From the NCBI GenBank assembly GCA_949152475.1, contig OX424570.1:28268694-28332693 (forward strand): 64,000 nt of DNA. The letters run 5' to 3'. Of the stretch, positions 50,395-62,000 are shown piece by piece; position 1 is the first letter of the stretch, and each line of letters begins with the position of its first letter. The position numbers and the translations under genes are program-made. Under the pieces are notes generated by a model. The model did no database searches, was not told the DNA's origin, and worked only from the letters and a program-made list of their open reading frames with translations. Source of the DNA: Terebella lapidaria. Taxonomy: Eukaryota; Annelida; Polychaeta; Terebellida; Terebellidae.

Positions 50395-51343
50395 CCCATG
50401 AATATTTGTCTGTCATAATGCCCACGTCAGTCCTTGATCGTACTACGTACAATCTTCGCTCGAGTTCAGATATATCACAACTCCGTACACGAACGGAAAG
50501 TTTCGCTAAATCCTTTTTCCCTTCAACTATAACACTATGGAATGAGCTACCTGAAAGCGTGAGGAATTCGTCTTCGTTTTCAATTTTTACAACTGCAGTA
50601 AAATCTCAAATTACTAAAATAAAGCGCAAGTGGTACTCAGTTGGAGAACGATTTGCGAACATCCATCATGCTCGCTTACGTATCGGGTGTAGCAAGCTAA
50701 ATGGGCATCTGTATTATAACTTGCATGTGGTAAACAGTCCTGCGTGTCCCTGTGGATACTATAATGAAGATCCTTTGCACTATTCTTGCACTGTCCCCTG
50801 TATATTCAAGAACGTAAATTGTTATTGATTGAACTTAATGAATTTGCACCCATAGATATTGAAACATTATTGTTCGGCGACGATTGCTTGTCAGAAGATG
50901 TAAACAAAGAAATCGCATTGGCAGTTCATTCATATATAGTGAACACTAAACGTTTTAGTTAAATGTTGCTGTGATGACTTATTTTCATAATTTCTGCATA
51001 CTTACCCGCTTTGTTCTCACTTGTACGTCAAGGAGTGCTGAATAGTTTCCAGTGAGGGAGGGGTTAGTAGGCCGATGTAGGGGTAACGCGATCGCTCGAG
51101 CATGGGTTGTAAATATGTACATATTGATCCTTTGATTCCTCTGTGGTTCAATTTTGGGATATTTGAGTAGAACTTTATTTGTTTGATTACATTATTTTAT
51201 GCTGCATAATGTTATGTCCAACAGCAGTGATCTTGTACATAAATTATTTTTGTCATGATGGTGGCGGACTGTATTATGTATATACATTATATATCCTATT
51301 TAATTAGGGCATTTCGGCACGAAATGTCCTTATGGTTTTGTCA

Positions 51344-51412
51344 GAATTTTTTTTTTTTTTTCTTTCTTTTTTTTTTTTCATTTTTTTTTTTTTTTTCTTT
51401 TTTTTTTTCACT
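51344..51412 (+). repeat. T-rich low-complexity tract
   Basis: About 70 bases of nearly uninterrupted T with a few C and A, between the left end and the satellite of the Helitron-like element. Confidence 0.9.
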
Positions 51413-51733
51413 TTTCGGTTTCCGGACGATAACTTAAGAACGCCTTGACGAATCTTCGAGAAATTTTCACCAGTTATCACATATATAACATAGATGAACC
51501 CTATTGTTTTGGAGCCGGCTTCGAGGTCCGGTTAGTCCGTGAGGATGAATTTTGAGTCAAATGGTTTCCGGATGATAACTCGAAAAGTACTTGTGCTACC
51601 ATTCTGAAACTTGACATATATGTTGATATAGTGTCGCAGAGGAGCCCTATCGATTACGGGGTCAATACCTTGAACGACCTTTGACCCAGGGGCCAAAAAC
51701 AATTTTGATGAAAATCCTTGAGGCTCATTGCAT

Positions 51734-52985
51734 ATCTCGGAAACGGTGCGTCGTAGAGCGAAACGGACGTTATTTTCAGACTCGTCGACCTAGACAAACA
51801 TGTGTTAGGGGTATTATGGATGAACTTTGACCTTGACCCAAATTTTTTTCGCCGAGTCGGCATTTTTCGTTTTCTTCGATATCTCGGAAATGGTGTGTCG
51901 TAGAGCGAAACGGACGTCATTTTCGGACTCGTCGACCTAGACAAACATGTCTTAAGGGTATTACACATGACCTTTGACCTTGACCTTGAATTTTTCTGCC
52001 GAGTCGGCATTTTTCGTTTTCGTCGATATCTCGGAAACGGTGCGTCGTAGAGCGAATCGGACGTTATTTTCGGACTCGTCACCCTAGACAAACATGTCTA
52101 AGGGTTATTATGGATGAACTATGACCTTGACCCGAAATTTTTTTGCCGAGTCGACATTTTTCGTTTTCTTCGATAACATGGAAACGGTGCGTCGTAGAGC
52201 GAAACGGACGTTATTTTTGGACTCGTCGACCTTGACAAACATGTCTAAATTGTATTATGGATGAACTTTGACCTTGACTGGAAATGTTTTTGCCGAGTCG
52301 GCATTTTTCATTTCCGTCGATATCTCGGGAACGGTGCGTCATAGAGCGAAACAGACTTTATTTTTGGATTCGTCACCCTAGACAAACATGTCTAAAGGGT
52401 ATTATGGATGAACTTTGACCTTGACCGGAAATTTTTTTGCCGAGTCGGCATTTTTCGTTTTCTTCGATATCTCGAAAATGGTGCGTCGTAGAGCGAAACG
52501 GACGTCATTTTCGGACTCGTCGACCTAGACAAACATGTCTAAGGGGTATTATGGATGAACTTTGACCTTGACCTGAAATTTTTTTGCCGAGTCGGCATTT
52601 TTCGTTTTCGTCGATATCTCGGAAACGGTGCACCATAGAGCGAAACGGACGTTATTTTCGGACTCGTCGACCTAGACAAACATGTCTAAAGGGTATTATG
52701 GATGAACTTTGACCTTGACCCGAAATTTTTTTGCCGAGTCAGCATTTTTCGTTTTCCTGGATATCTCGGAAACGGTGCGTCGTAGACCGAAACGGACATT
52801 ATTTTCGGACTCGTCGACCTAGACAAACATGTCTTAAGGGTATTAGGGATGACCTTTTACCTTGACCTTGAATTTTTCTGCTGAGTCGGCATTTTTCGTT
52901 TTCTTCGATATCTCGGAAACGGTTTGTCATAGAGCGAAACGGTCGTTATTTTCGGACTCGTGACACTAGGCAAATATGTCTTGTA
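51734..52985 (+). repeat. 147-bp tandem satellite, about 8.5 copies
   Basis: The marker ATCTCGG (or its variant) starts at 51734, 51881, 52028, 52175, 52322, 52469, 52616, 52763 and 52910, which is exactly 147 bp each time. Each unit contains GACGTTATTTTCGGACTCGT and TTTTTGCCGAGTCGGCATTT. Units differ only by point changes; no length change was seen at the markers. Confidence 0.93.
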
Positions 52986-53241
52986 TGTATGTTGAGTCAA
53001 CTTGATCCGTCGTCTTGGATTGAAATGGATGTATATACATAATCATTTTGGCTGCAGAGTTGTCAGTAATAAACAGTTCACCTGTGATTGTGTTGTGTAT
53101 CGAAATGCCCCAAGGCCTCTAGGCCTTCACGTCTAGTTATATTATGTATTCAATGTTGGTGGCGGTGTGCTTATTAAGCAATCTTAATATAGGGCTATGC
53201 CCTGTTGATTAATCAATAAATATTGTTTATAAAAAAAAAAT

Positions 53242-55645
53242 TCAATCATAGTTCCTCACTTGTACATAATGTACACGTATAGCATTATTCAGATGATGAT
53301 CAATATAGACCAGTAATTCCTGTGAACCTGTGCTATGCTAGTTCTGGTGAAATGTTCAAGGATATTGTAGCTTCATAAATGCTTGTATGGAGAACGAATG
53401 CGAATTGCCATGTGCAATGCGGATGGGAGCAAATATTATGGAAGAATTTGGATTATTGCAAATGACTGACTATAGTGGCTATAACAAATCAAGCATTGAA
53501 TATGTAGTCTTTGAACTAATAATGCTAAGTGTTCTCAATGTTGGAAAATTCGATATTAGAGCACAGATTATAATGGTGAATTATCATGATATACTGATGT
53601 TATTCATTTTTGTACTTGGATACAAGTTTTTTGTATATCCATTAATAAAGTCAAGAATTATATCTGTAGAATTATTGCGTACTCTCTATCCCCAAAAACC
53701 TCAGTTATTCTTACACGACATACACACACAGACTTCTACAATCGAATAGGACAATATCAATGACCAGTCATACATCGATCCCAAATTCTTGCCTTACACA
53801 GGCAGTGATGACAACTCTTGAAAAATATCCTGGCACAAGACTCGCGTGGCATTGCGCCATATAAAATCACAGCATTGCACCATTCAACAACCAATGAGAA
53901 CACGAGAGATCAGGCTGCCACTCACACGCATGCGCATTACAACACATAAACACAGAAATGCAGCATTATTGACTGATAACAGTCCTATTTGTTGGGATGA
54001 GTTTGGAGTGAGCAGTTGTAAACTTTTCCAAGTGATATCTGGCAAATTGCTGGTAAATGACATTTACGTACATGAAATGATCAAAAGGTCGCCGCGAGTT
54101 TGTCCAATACCATGGAGGAAGAACTTCACGATCAGACACAGGTTCGAATATTTCTCCCGTGAAAAATACTCCACACATTTTCACCAAAAATCATAGAGCC
54201 AAAAATCAAGACGTGTCTCACAGTTTTACCATTCAACCACGACTTGAGGGAGTAGTGGATCCACAGGATATTATGTAATATATTCTGTTTTACGTATATG
54301 ATACACGCACACATTTTGTAGATTTTGTTGACATTAGGGTGGATTCGATTGGTAACTAAGTTCTGGAATTATATTGGAATTTGGGAAGGTCTGTGACCTG
54401 TGAGTCACGTGCCGTCACGGTATGATTCTAATGACCAACAAACCTACATATCTGAGTAATTTGAGTTCTAAATGGAGTATTACTCATATTAAACAAATTA
54501 AGGTGTGTACGGAGTGTATGTTTGTTGGTCACCAGAATCACACCATGACGGCACGTGACTTACAGGCCCTACTGCCGGTGGGGACATGGGAATTGGGTAT
54601 TCGTAATTGGGACTTGGATTTAAGCTGAATCTTGTCAAACTATTGTTATGAGAAAATTCTTGTTAAACAGTACCCCATAATTCCCAAACCCCAATTCCCA
54701 AAACCATTTACCATTTCCCATGCCCCCCACCGGCTTTCCGTAGGGAAGAACACCAGTAAGTCGATCGACTGATGGTGCAGTAACCAGTTTACCTCCAGTA
54801 AATCGAAACAATTAATCTTGTTAATAATTTATTTTCACGATTCTGATAAGTTTATATACACAAACATAACAAAGTAACTAATAAAGCTAGACTCTTCAGA
54901 ATCAACAGTGAGGTTCCGTTCAAAATATAGTTCAACATAAACTCTAGGATACAGAGTCTCAAATAAAACCTAACATCGGACATCTATGTATCTGATGCTA
55001 CATTCAAATTGTTATGATACATGATTTGATACTTTCAGTATGTATTGAAACAAACAAAAACCACTGAAATCTGTTGGAAATTCAACACACATCGACCCTT
55101 CTACCGCATGCTAGTGTACAAAGGAAAGAATGTTATGGTAAAGTGGAGTAACCTTTAGCGCGAGTCAACCAGATGTCAAATCAGTTATTATTTCAAATAC
55201 ACACACCTTGTAGAACGAATAACTGCGACAACTGTTGTCTGTATATTTGTATTTTACAAAATCTGAATATAACAAAACATCAGTAATGGATAATTGAAAT
55301 TGCAAGATTGTACAGAATAATACACATAACGAATATTTGGTTGATGAATTTGACCTCATATAACACTAGAAAATGTATTCCACGAGACTCACCATCGAAC
55401 AATAGACATCAAACACACAATAACATCTCTGAATGTTGTCCACATAAATATTTTAAAGTTGACAAAATATGCTCAGTCCTGTAAAGTAGACCAAATATAC
55501 TCTACAGCTACAGTATGTGAACCAACCTAAACCTTCAATTATATACTCACACTCTGAAGGACCAAAGACCAATAACATTCATCCCATCCAACAACATCAC
55601 GATCTGAACTCTTTCTGAATTGTCTAATACTCAAATCATATATAC
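53242..55645. other. Intergenic sequence downstream of the AOS-LOX gene
   Basis: AT-rich with no supported exon. It contains the fold-back at 54397-54566. Short frames at 53387 and 53846 have no recognisable domain or splice context. Confidence 0.5.
54397..54566. mobile_element. Fold-back MITE, about 53-bp inverted repeats
   Basis: The left arm CCTGTGAGTCACGTGCCGTC extends to GACCAACAAACCTACA. The right arm, read inward, is CCTGTAAGTCACGTGCCGTC extending to GACCAACAAACATACA. Total length is 170 bp. No clear target duplication. Confidence 0.75.
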
Positions 55646-55647
55646 CT

Positions 55648-55944
55648 CACAAAGCCGACAGGGATGTTGCCAGACAAACAGATATCTAGCCCATAAAACC
55701 GACAGGGATGTGCCAGGCAACAGATATCTAGCCCACAAAGCCGACAGGGATGTTGCCAGGCAACAGATATCTAGCCCACAAAGCCGACAGGGATGTTGCC
55801 AGGCAAACAGATATCTAGCCCACAAAGCCGACAGGGATGTGCCAGGCAACAGATATCTAGCCCACAAAGCCGACAGGGAAGTTGCCAGGCAACAGATGTC
55901 TACCCCAGAAAGCCGACAGGGATGTTGCCAGGCTGCAGGTAGTC
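55648..55944 (-). repeat. Minisatellite made from the 3' coding end of the AOS-LOX gene
   Basis: Seven units of 42-44 bp. On the minus strand each reads CCTGGCAACATCCCTGTCGG then CTTTGTGGGCTAG and ATATCTGTTG. The first unit is the true end of the coding sequence (PGNIPVGFLG then stop at 55900). The following units carry the same codons and stop in the 3' UTR or beyond. Small differences (one A more or less, TGTTGC versus TGTGC) separate units. Confidence 0.88.
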
Positions 55945-56082
55945 GTAGTTCCAGTCGTTGAGTTCTCGTCCTCTCTTGTTCTGCTGCTCTGAGATCTCCT
56001 TCAGCTGTTTCTGGAAGCTCTTGATGGCAATGACAGCTTTCTCGTCCGTGAAGGTTTTGTCGTGGTACTGACCCAGGGTCGT
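55900..56082 (-). CDS. AOS-LOX terminal exon
   Basis: CCACAG acceptor, 60 codons plus TAG. It encodes LGQYHDKTFTDEKAVIAIKS to YDYLQPGNIPVGFLG. Lipoxygenases normally end in Ile or Val, whose carboxylate binds iron (coral ends IPNGTAI). Here the end is IPVGFLG. The last 30 bp belong to the minisatellite unit. Confidence 0.9.
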   Translation of the reverse strand, partial: TTLGQYHDKTFTDEKAVIAIKSFQKQLKEISEQQNKRGRELNDWNYDYLQPGNIPVGFLG

Positions 56083-59000
56083 CTGTGGCAGGGAAGAGCA
56101 GTCATATCATTTGAATAGCAATACAAAGTATGAAGCAAAGAGTGAGTGGATAATCCTTCAAAACTAGTACCATTGTACCACAATAGCGTGCAATCGCACG
56201 TAGCCTGGCTGGTTTGTTGATTTGAGTGTGAGAATATCTTCAATATTGCTTCCCTGAACTATACTATCACTCACCTCGAGGGTCTTGTAGCCAGCGGTCA
56301 TGAGGTGAATCACGTTCATGTATCTGTCGTGGAGGTCGCTAGATGGGAGGAGAGAGTGCAGGTATTCCAGCGTATAGCCGTACGGTCGCTTCTCGCGAGG
56401 AGGTGGGTTCATCAGACAAGGCGGCGCATTCAGACAGAAGCTGTATGTGTCGGCCATCCCCCGAGTCAGCGCCGTGTTCTGTACCGTGCTGCGGAAGATC
56501 ACAGTCGTACAGAACTGGATAAGCTGCTCGATGCGTGCGAAGGACTGTGGCAGATCTACTGCGCCATTATAGCCGTTCTTGGAGAGGTCAGCCAACATCA
56601 ACGCCAGCTCGTCGTCATTCCGGACCTGGTCATCGTCGTCATAGTAGACACAGACGATGTCGATGACGAAGTCTCTGATGGCTTCCCACAGCTGGAGTGC
56701 GTCGTCTCGGTACAGATAGCCAGGGAGTTGGGACGCCTCCAACACACCACGGTTAGAGAAGTTGTCTGGGAGGTTCAGTGCTGAAAACTTCTTGAACTTG
56801 CTGACTTGTCGTCTCATCAGCTGGACTCCCTTGTTGCCTAGAGCCAGGACTTCAGACAGGGCGCCATCCTCACAGATGACAAACTTGCGGTAGATGGTGT
56901 TCAGCAGCACGAGGTTACTGAGATAAGGCGTGAGCAGCTTGCTGACCGGGTGGACCGAGGGCAGGTTCCGTGCCACCGAGATCGCTATTGGCTCCAGGAG
57001 GAGCAGAGTGCCGAGAGTGCGGGCTGTTAGGTGGTGCAGATTGGTTTCCGCGACCTTGACCCACATCTTAGCCACCAGCCAGTCTGAGTACTCTCCGGTG
57101 TCGTCATTGGGGGTATAGATCAGAGGAGGTGACTCTGGCTCCTGGGTCATTTGAATGGCGAGTGGCAGCAAGGCCACGCCCCCTTTCAGATACATGATTA
57201 CATGTGGTGCACATGCGTACTTCTTTGGCTCTTTGTCCTCTTTGCTCTTGGATGACTTCCGTGACTTCTCAGCTACTTCGATCTTCTTGTCGGACTTGAT
57301 GTGGCCATTGGCGTTGTCGTCCTGGACTTTGCTCTCGCTGCTGGAAGAGTCAGTGCTGATCTTGCGGTCTCTGGAGGAGTTCTGCTCCTCAACAAACTCC
57401 TGGAGCTCCGGATAACTCACCAGGAACAAGCGGCCCGCCTGTTTGTAAATAATTGGCAAATGATGGCTTATAACTTAAGCACACAAGTGGTGAAATCTGC
57501 AGTAAGATACTTAAATTCTGCAAAATAAGAAAAAATCCTTATTCTCAGACATAGCAACTGGACAAAACATAACAAATCTTGATATCTCTTGGACCATCAT
57601 CTATTGCAAACATTCAAACCAAATTGTTTCAAATGCAGATCGAGAATACCACAGACCTCGAGTTCATCTCGTAGAGTCCGGGAGCCCTCCAGCAGACCTG
57701 TCACCATGTCGTCCGTCAGAGGGAACACTTTGGGGATGTCCTTGAGGCGGGCAATCTTCAGCGGCATCACGCCGTTCAGCATCTAGTGTGGAAAACTATA
57801 CCATGGTTACGCCGAGTCTGGCAAAACAAACTAGTCATATTCTTTAATGACAGAAGTACAAGCAGTTTGTGAGATCTCCCAGTATTACTAACTAACCTGT
57901 CGACCAAACTCCAGGTCACTGCGCCAGTTCCCGATGATGTACTTGAGCATCTCATTCTTCTTGCTGTCCGGGTTCTTGTCGTGAAGTTCCTCCTCAAACG
58001 CCTCGTCCAGGATCTTCTTCTTCGTCCGAGGCTTCATGGCATTCCGGACCTTCATCAGGACTGGTTGAGAGCGGAGAGTTCATCAGTTTATAAACACAGT
58101 GTACTGAACTATCTAATTATAAGTTCAAGTGGAATCAGCAGAATGACGATTCATATATTTTCTTGATCAAGTCGATCATCTTGACTTGAATTTTTATTCT
58201 GGTTGATGAGGTTGTGATTAGAAAGGGATGTAGAAAAGACTGAGGAAAGCCTAGTTTAGCGTACGGTCGTTATGTTCCATGTGTTTGGCCCACTCCTGCC
58301 AGAGTTTGACGCCAGCCTCGGACTTCATGTCACTCGGAAGCAGATCGATGTTGTCCCCAGCCGCGATGTAGCCAGGGAGACCGCGGAATTGTGGGTCCAC
58401 CCCTGGAGAGCGCCACCTGATGGCAGCCTGCCGCATTGTCACCTCCGCCTGACGCAATCGGCGTAGGTAGAAGTCTGACTCCTTGTCAAACAACACCGCT
58501 GGAAGAATTACAACTTCATGACTTGCAAATCAATAGTCAAATTTCCTCTTGTGTAGTGTAGTTTTAAATTTCGGGGATAAATTGGGAATCCTGTTGTCCG
58601 AAATGTTCCCCGAGACACTGTGGTGATACTGGATGCACTAACGATCGTTAGTGCATCCCGCAATGGCCGACAGTAAACACGGTCAGTTGGGTTTTTAACC
58701 GTATTCTATCAAATGACAGGTCCATTTGTGATAAATGGACACTCTGAAGGTAGCTTAGTGTTTTGGTCAAAGACATGCGTAGTTATTTCAAGCAGATCAC
58801 GCTTCTTTGTTTAGATATGTTGAGGGAAAGAATTAGCGATAAGATTCACCAACGACAAAAGTGAGATTCCCTAACGATATAGGCCTAATACGTGTATATT
58901 GTAACACGTCCATATCATACACCATTGTGAATTCGTTGATTTATGCGACATAAATTAGCGAATGTCACATCAAAAATAGGAAATCTGTATTAGAAGATCA

Positions 59001-62000
59001 TCTAAACACATCAATACGTGTCAATTGGTACCTTATTTCACGTTTAACATTTAAATAACGTAGATTGGAATTAGTAAAGAAAAGATCCTTAGGGAATCTT
59101 CACATGTTCGTTAGGGAATCTTCGATTTTACAAAAACAATCGTTAGGGAATCTTTCGGCTTTTTTTCAGACGAGTTTTTCATGCTCAAACCAACATAAAT
59201 CGCCATGTATTTGCAACGAACGGTTGTTTCGTGCGCATAAGAATCAGCAGAGGCATGTGTGTATCGATCACAATCGTAATTATCGGGAAAATGAAGAAAA
59301 TTCAAACGAACCGCGAGTGGGTTCGCCATTGCGGGATGCACTAACGATCGTTGGTGCATCCAGTCTCACCACAGTGCCGAGAGTTGTACATGAAGGCAAA
59401 GAAAATGGTGAAGTCGATATAACTAGTGCATATATTCGGTTGAATTGATGAGATGAGACTTAAGAGGCAAGTCATTACGACCGTGGACCCGATGGAGTTG
59501 ATGATGATATGTCAAATATACAGCTTGGTCTACGACTGAAAAAACTCGCATATATAGGTAGAACTTGTGGTGTGCAGACTCACGCGTGCCGTCTCGGAGG
59601 ATGTGTAGCGGAGACTCGTCCGTGAACCAGCGGCCACAGGGCAGACTGGAGCAGGTCTTGTTGTAGGTGGTGCTGACCACGAGGGACTCCAGGAACCAGT
59701 CGCTCTTGGCGCCCCGCGGGTCCTTGTACACCTTGACACACAGCAAGTCTCCCACGTACTTGTCCCGGAGCGTGAAGGTCGAGCGCACACCACGACCGAA
59801 CTCCGTCTTTGTGGTGGTCGTCAGGCGTAGGAAGGCTGTACGACTGTCCCGGCCTGGATAAGATGAGAAAAAGATGTCATAAGATGTAAAAAAGACAACG
59901 CAACAGCATTTTATTACATCCCCCAATTTTCAATACTAGTACTTTTCATTTAGAAATGCAGCAAGGTAGTATAAGTAAACTAACCGACGAGGCAGACGTA
60001 GATGTCGCACTTGGCGTGGAGCATGCCGGCGTTCTCGCGGTCGCCCGTTATGACGTGGACCAGGTACTCCACTTCATCTCCCTTGGGAGGCGGGGGCGGC
60101 TGGGCGCTCCTCAGCTTGCTGCACAGCTGTCAGGGAGAGAGAGAGGGGGTATTCAGTCAGAGAGAATGAGGCCGCTCTCCCAACCAACTGGGTGACTGGC
60201 AACACCTTCTGTGACGAAGTGAGTGGTACTAAAATCCTAGGCAACTCTCTCATTGAGGAAATACATGTATAGTGGTGCGAAAGATAGGAATTTAGGAGCA
60301 ATGTCTTGTTCACAATCAACTTTCTGGTACACAACAATGTATACATGTACATGTAGTTGGAACTTCCCAGGAGTTCCAAATTCGCGTCATGCAATCCCTA
60401 ATAACCTGGTCTCATGGTAAGTGTGACATTGGTGTTCACAGCGAGTTACCAAAGGGTGTAGGATACATCGTGCACTTTAGATAGAAGTGGGCTTCAGTAC
60501 CTGGTAGATCTCCCGGCGAATGGTAGGCACGGTGTTGAAGTCACTCTTGCTGGTTGGTACCGGGATCTGGAGGGTGTTCTCCGGCAGGTGTCCCACGTTG
60601 AACCTCGTCAGTTCCGTGATGTCGTCCGGGAGCACGGACAGCAGTCTGATCTTGGCGAGGTCTGTCCACGGAGTCACGCTGTCGTCCCAGATCTCGGCGG
60701 GGTTGTACAGGGCGTTGGTGTCCTCAGGGCCCCACTCACGGAGCTGGATCTGGAGGTTGTACGTCACAGTCGAGTCATCGACACGTCTCCGGAACTCCGC
60801 GTCCAGGAACTGGTTTGATTCGTATCGGTCGTGTTCCTCCTTCAACAGCCTGCAGGAGGTCAGGGGAACTACGGGTCACAAATCACCTTCTTTTGAAGTG
60901 TTTGGTCTGAAATTTATTCTATTTTGGGAAGAAATGATAATCTCCTTTTTTCCAAAAATCTTTTACACGATGTTAGAGTTTAGATGAACGTGAATGTTCA
61001 GTCGCAAGGAAAGAAATGACCAAGTTTTATTTCAATAATACCAAGGAGCGTCTAGAAGGAATTAATTTTATTTATCCTTATCAAAAAAACGCCATGGAAT
61101 GCTGCAAACAAATGGAAGGTTATCGAAGTGTCTGGTTCGAACAAAGGACTACAAAGGAACAAAGGTTTATTATCTGGTGAAACATCAAGAGGATATGACA
61201 CGGCACCGAACTTGATGTTATGATTGTGAAACGGTCAGAGTTGTGCGAGAAATCGGAAGTAACCATAACCTGAGAGTTAAACAACATGAACAACACAAAC
61301 ATTCACAGACCCAGTCCTTCAACTCGTTAGTGGTACAACATGCAAGTGAAATTGTTCAGTGTTTGTTGATTGGAAACACTTGGTGCAGAAAGAAACAATT
61401 CGAAACCTGAAGAGCTTTCCTCTTAGTGAGAAAAGTATCGTCCTAGAAAAACAAGTTATACCATACACAGATTTCATGGGAAATTTTATATTTCAATATG
61501 AATTTTAATGCTGAAATAGTCATTACAAAACTTTCTACTACGAGTTAAGGAGAATGAATGCAAGAGTTGAAAGAGACACGAATATACACGAAAGAGACAC
61601 GAATATGTTTTTACAGGAAAACAAGCTATTAGTCTGAAGAAGTCAGGTATCAGTCAAGATTCAAACACCAGGAAATTCCGGCTTACTCCGTGTAATAATC
61701 CAGGTCATCCTCCCTAAAATTGAGATTATAGGTGAAAGAAATCAATTTTCATCTCAATGTAATCAATAGGTAGGACAGAACTAAATCGATCAATCAATAA
61801 CTAAAACAATCAATTTATCTTATACATGTATATACAATTGATTTGTTTCCAATTCATTATAAAAATTGGATTCATTCTCAACACCAATATCATTTCCCTG
61901 TAGTATCAGTGAGGCGATTGTTGTGACATACATTTTGTACCAGAGCTCGCGTTGATCCTCAGGTTTGAGTCTGCCGGTGTCTGGGTACCCGTCCGCGGGC

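Larger units (their letters stand above)
51294..53136 (+). mobile_element. Non-autonomous Helitron/Helentron-like element with internal satellite
   Basis: It begins TC after an A (51294) and ends CTAG before a T (53133-53136), with a hairpin AAGGCCTCTAGGCCTT (53112-53127) six bases upstream of CTAG. These are the classical Helitron end signals, and there is no target duplication requirement. Subterminal GGGCATTTCG (51307-51316) is complementary to CGAAATGCCC (53101-53110), as in Helentron/HINE elements. The centre is a 147-bp tandem array. No Rep/helicase is present. It lies in the LINE 3' UTR. Confidence 0.7.
49540..53241 (+). mobile_element. Non-LTR retrotransposon (Jockey/CR1-type), 5'-truncated, interrupted by a Helitron-like element
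   Basis: It starts inside the reverse transcriptase: CVFLDISKAFERVWHKGL is motif A, AGVPQGSILGPLL and LYADDTCLF follow, then the thumb and a C-terminal tail ending LAVHSYIVNTKRFS near 50960. The frame is disrupted by a small loss near 49670 and shifts near 50390 and 50800, so the copy is dead. The 3' UTR ends in AATAAA and a poly-A run at about 53213-53241. Bases 51294-53136 are a later insertion. Confidence 0.85.

Noticed and set aside
51654-52091. 145-codon open frame with 49-residue repeats
   Set aside because: It is a by-product of the 147-bp satellite, whose period is divisible by three; no start or domain context.
53387-53749. 120-codon open frame with hydrophobic stretch
   Set aside because: AT-rich codon makeup, no recognisable domain and no splice context; best read as chance.
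55648-55944. Regular repeats resembling a CRISPR array
   Set aside because: Units are contiguous without spacers, lie in an animal gene region, and derive from the adjacent coding exon.
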